From NCBI GenBank assembly GCA_032111745.1, contig JAULUH010000007.1, positions 1-21,669 on the forward strand: a stretch of 21,669 nt of DNA. Direction: 5' to 3'. The translations under genes were made by a program, and so were the position numbers. A model generated the notes under the pieces. The model searched no databases. It was given only the letters and a program-made list of their open reading frames with translations, and was not told the DNA's origin. Of the stretch, positions 20,547 to 21,669 are shown one piece after another. Within the stretch, counting starts at the first letter, position 1, and each line of letters starts with the position of its first letter. The stretch comes from JAULUH01 sp032111745. GTDB lineage: Bacteria; Chloroflexota; Anaerolineae; JAAEKA01.

Positions 20547-21669
20547 ATGAGTAAATCCCGAGCCTGGAGCAACGAGGAAGTGGCCGATGTGCTCGTGCGC
20601 ATCGGCCAGCTTCTGCAGATCAAGGGCGAGAGCCGATTCCAGTACCTGGCCTATGAGAGGGCGGCCGAGAACATCCTCGCCCTGGACCAGGACATCATGC
20701 TGGTGTGGCGGGAGGGCCGCCTGCGGGACATCCCTGGTGTGGGTGAGGCGCTGAGCACCAAGTTGGACGAACTGTTGGCCACCGGGCAGCTGGGCTACCT
20801 GGAGCGTTTGTACGAGGAGTTCCCGCCGGGCGTGCTGGATCTGTTGCAGATCACCGGCGTCGGGCCCAAGACAGCCAGGGTGATGTGGGAGGCCCTCCGA
20901 ATCGACAGCGTGGACAAGGCGCGCCAGGCCGCGGAGTCCAACCAGCTGGCCGGCCTGCCCGGGATCGGAGCCAAGACGCAGGAGCGCATTCTCTCTGGCA
21001 TCGCCGCCCTGGGCCGGCGCGACACCCGCACACCTCTTGGCGTGGCGCGGCCGGTGGCCGAGGAACTGTTGGCGGCCCTGGCCAGGGACTTGCCCGCAGG
21101 CACCATACGTCGCTCGGCGGTAGCGGGTAGCATCCGGCGCTGGCGGGAGACCATCGGCGACGTCGACCTGCTGGTAGTATCCGGCGACGAGCCAGCCACC
21201 ATGGCCGCGTTCCGCTCCCTGCCCCAGGTGGTCGAGGTGTTGGGCAGCGGCCCCACCAAGACTTCGGTGCGGCTGCGCAGCGGGCTGCAGGTCGATCTAC
21301 GGACTGTGCCCGAGCGCAGTTGGGCGGAGGCCCTGCAGTACTTCACGGGCTCCCAGGCCCACAATGTCAGCCTGCGGCAGCTGGCCCAGAAGCAGGGCTA
21401 TAGCCTGAACGAATATGCCCTTACCCGCCTGGCCGACGGAGAGGAGCTCTACTTCGACGACGAGGCCGGCCTCTATGCCGCGCTGGGCCTGGCCCCCATC
21501 CCACCTGAGCTACGGGAGGGGCACGGCGAGATCGAGGCGGCGGCTGCCGGACCCCTGCCGCGGCTGGTCGAAGTGGGCGACATCCGGGGCGAGCTGCATG
21601 CGCACACCACGTGGAGCGACGGCACGGCCTCGGTGGCCGAGATGGCGCGGGCCGCGGAAGCCGCGGGCT
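20547..21669 (+). CDS. polX: DNA polymerase/3'-5' exonuclease PolX (X family with PHP domain), 3' end cut by window
   Basis: The N-terminal 374 residues of a bacterial PolX, a gap-filling DNA repair polymerase with a C-terminal PHP exonuclease/AP-endonuclease domain (about 570 residues when complete). The 8-kDa domain and helix-hairpin-helix elements come first: IPGVGEALSTKL (about 62-73), ITGVGPKTARVM (102-113) and LPGIGAKTQERI (137-148). The polymerase core has AGSIRRWRETIGDVDLLV, with D205 and D207, and the third carboxylate at D250 (LQVDLRT). TGSQAHNVSLRQLA and GYSLNEYAL follow. The PHP domain begins at about 348 with GELHAHTTWSDGT (H351, H353). It diverges from the two-gene operon of unknown function. 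The right window edge truncates it. Confidence 0.96.
   Translation, partial: MSKSRAWSNEEVADVLVRIGQLLQIKGESRFQYLAYERAAENILALDQDIMLVWREGRLRDIPGVGEALSTKLDELLATGQLGYLERLYEEFPPGVLDLLQITGVGPKTARVMWEALRIDSVDKARQAAESNQLAGLPGIGAKTQERILSGIAALGRRDTRTPLGVARPVAEELLAALARDLPAGTIRRSAVAGSIRRWRETIGDVDLLVVSGDEPATMAAFRSLPQVVEVLGSGPTKTSVRLRSGLQVDLRTVPERSWAEALQYFTGSQAHNVSLRQLAQKQGYSLNEYALTRLADGEELYFDDEAGLYAALGLAPIPPELREGHGEIEAAAAGPLPRLVEVGDIRGELHAHTTWSDGTASVAEMARAAEAAG

Noticed and set aside
1..21669. tRNA, rRNA, transposase, integrase or phage genes
   Set aside because: None found by eye on either strand; short or degenerate copies could be missed without a covariance-model search.

Overview
The window is GC-rich (roughly 63-65% by eye) bacterial DNA with dense, mostly bacterial-type operons. 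The gene repertoire fits a member of the Chloroflexota (Anaerolineae/Caldilineae-like). Pointers are a helical repeat protein built on an 'ARWT' motif, a DUF166 protein next to a ferredoxin, a DUF3054 membrane protein, a PolX-PHP polymerase, a decaprenyl-phosphate phosphoribosyltransferase-like UbiA protein, and GC-rich palindromes between genes. This placement is inference, not proof. A run of ten Ns inside a gene shows that this is a scaffolded draft, probably a metagenome bin.

Layout. (1) 1-4168, minus strand: a sugar or polyol uptake and catabolism operon. A SorC-type regulator comes first, then a ribulose-phosphate-3-epimerase-like protein, a Gfo/Idh/MocA oxidoreductase and a sugar ABC transporter ATPase that runs off the left edge. 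A consensus promoter with a 12-bp palindrome on the predicted transcription start lies in front of it. (2) 4312-8158, minus strand: MFS exporter, four-helix membrane protein, GNAT acetyltransferase, then both subunits of iron-sulfur L-serine dehydratase (sdaAB, sdaAA); the N gap is in sdaAB. (3) 8181-8643: a small membrane protein. Next to it, at 8751-8824, is a near-perfect 74-nt foldback with a 14-G run. (4) 8829-11165, plus strand: a redox-flavoured cluster of a cysteine-free Crp/Fnr regulator with a predicted leaderless promoter, a 2x[4Fe-4S] ferredoxin, a cupin and a DUF166 protein, closed by a terminator. (5) 11183-13643: a membrane-anchored protein with 36-residue repeats, a two-domain TerB-like protein and a DUF3054 protein. 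(6) 13779-16041, plus strand: a single gene with a strong promoter, a roughly 330-nt structured leader and a bidirectional terminator. It encodes a fusion of a PHP phosphoesterase, an AlbA_2/Schlafen-type domain and an unassigned C-terminal domain. (7) 16192-18037: divergent ubiA-like and tlyA genes with matching promoters; the tlyA mRNA is predicted to be leaderless. (8) 18248-20410, minus strand: a two-gene operon of unrecognised proteins, one with a possible zinc site and both with winged-helix-like C-termini. It diverges from polX (20547 to the right edge).

The best candidates for something undescribed are the two-gene operon at 18248-20280 and the PHP/AlbA_2 fusion with its structured leader. 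Secondary ones are the Crp-ferredoxin-cupin-DUF166 cluster and the epimerase-like protein with an altered metal site. No tRNA, rRNA, CRISPR array, transposase or phage gene was seen.
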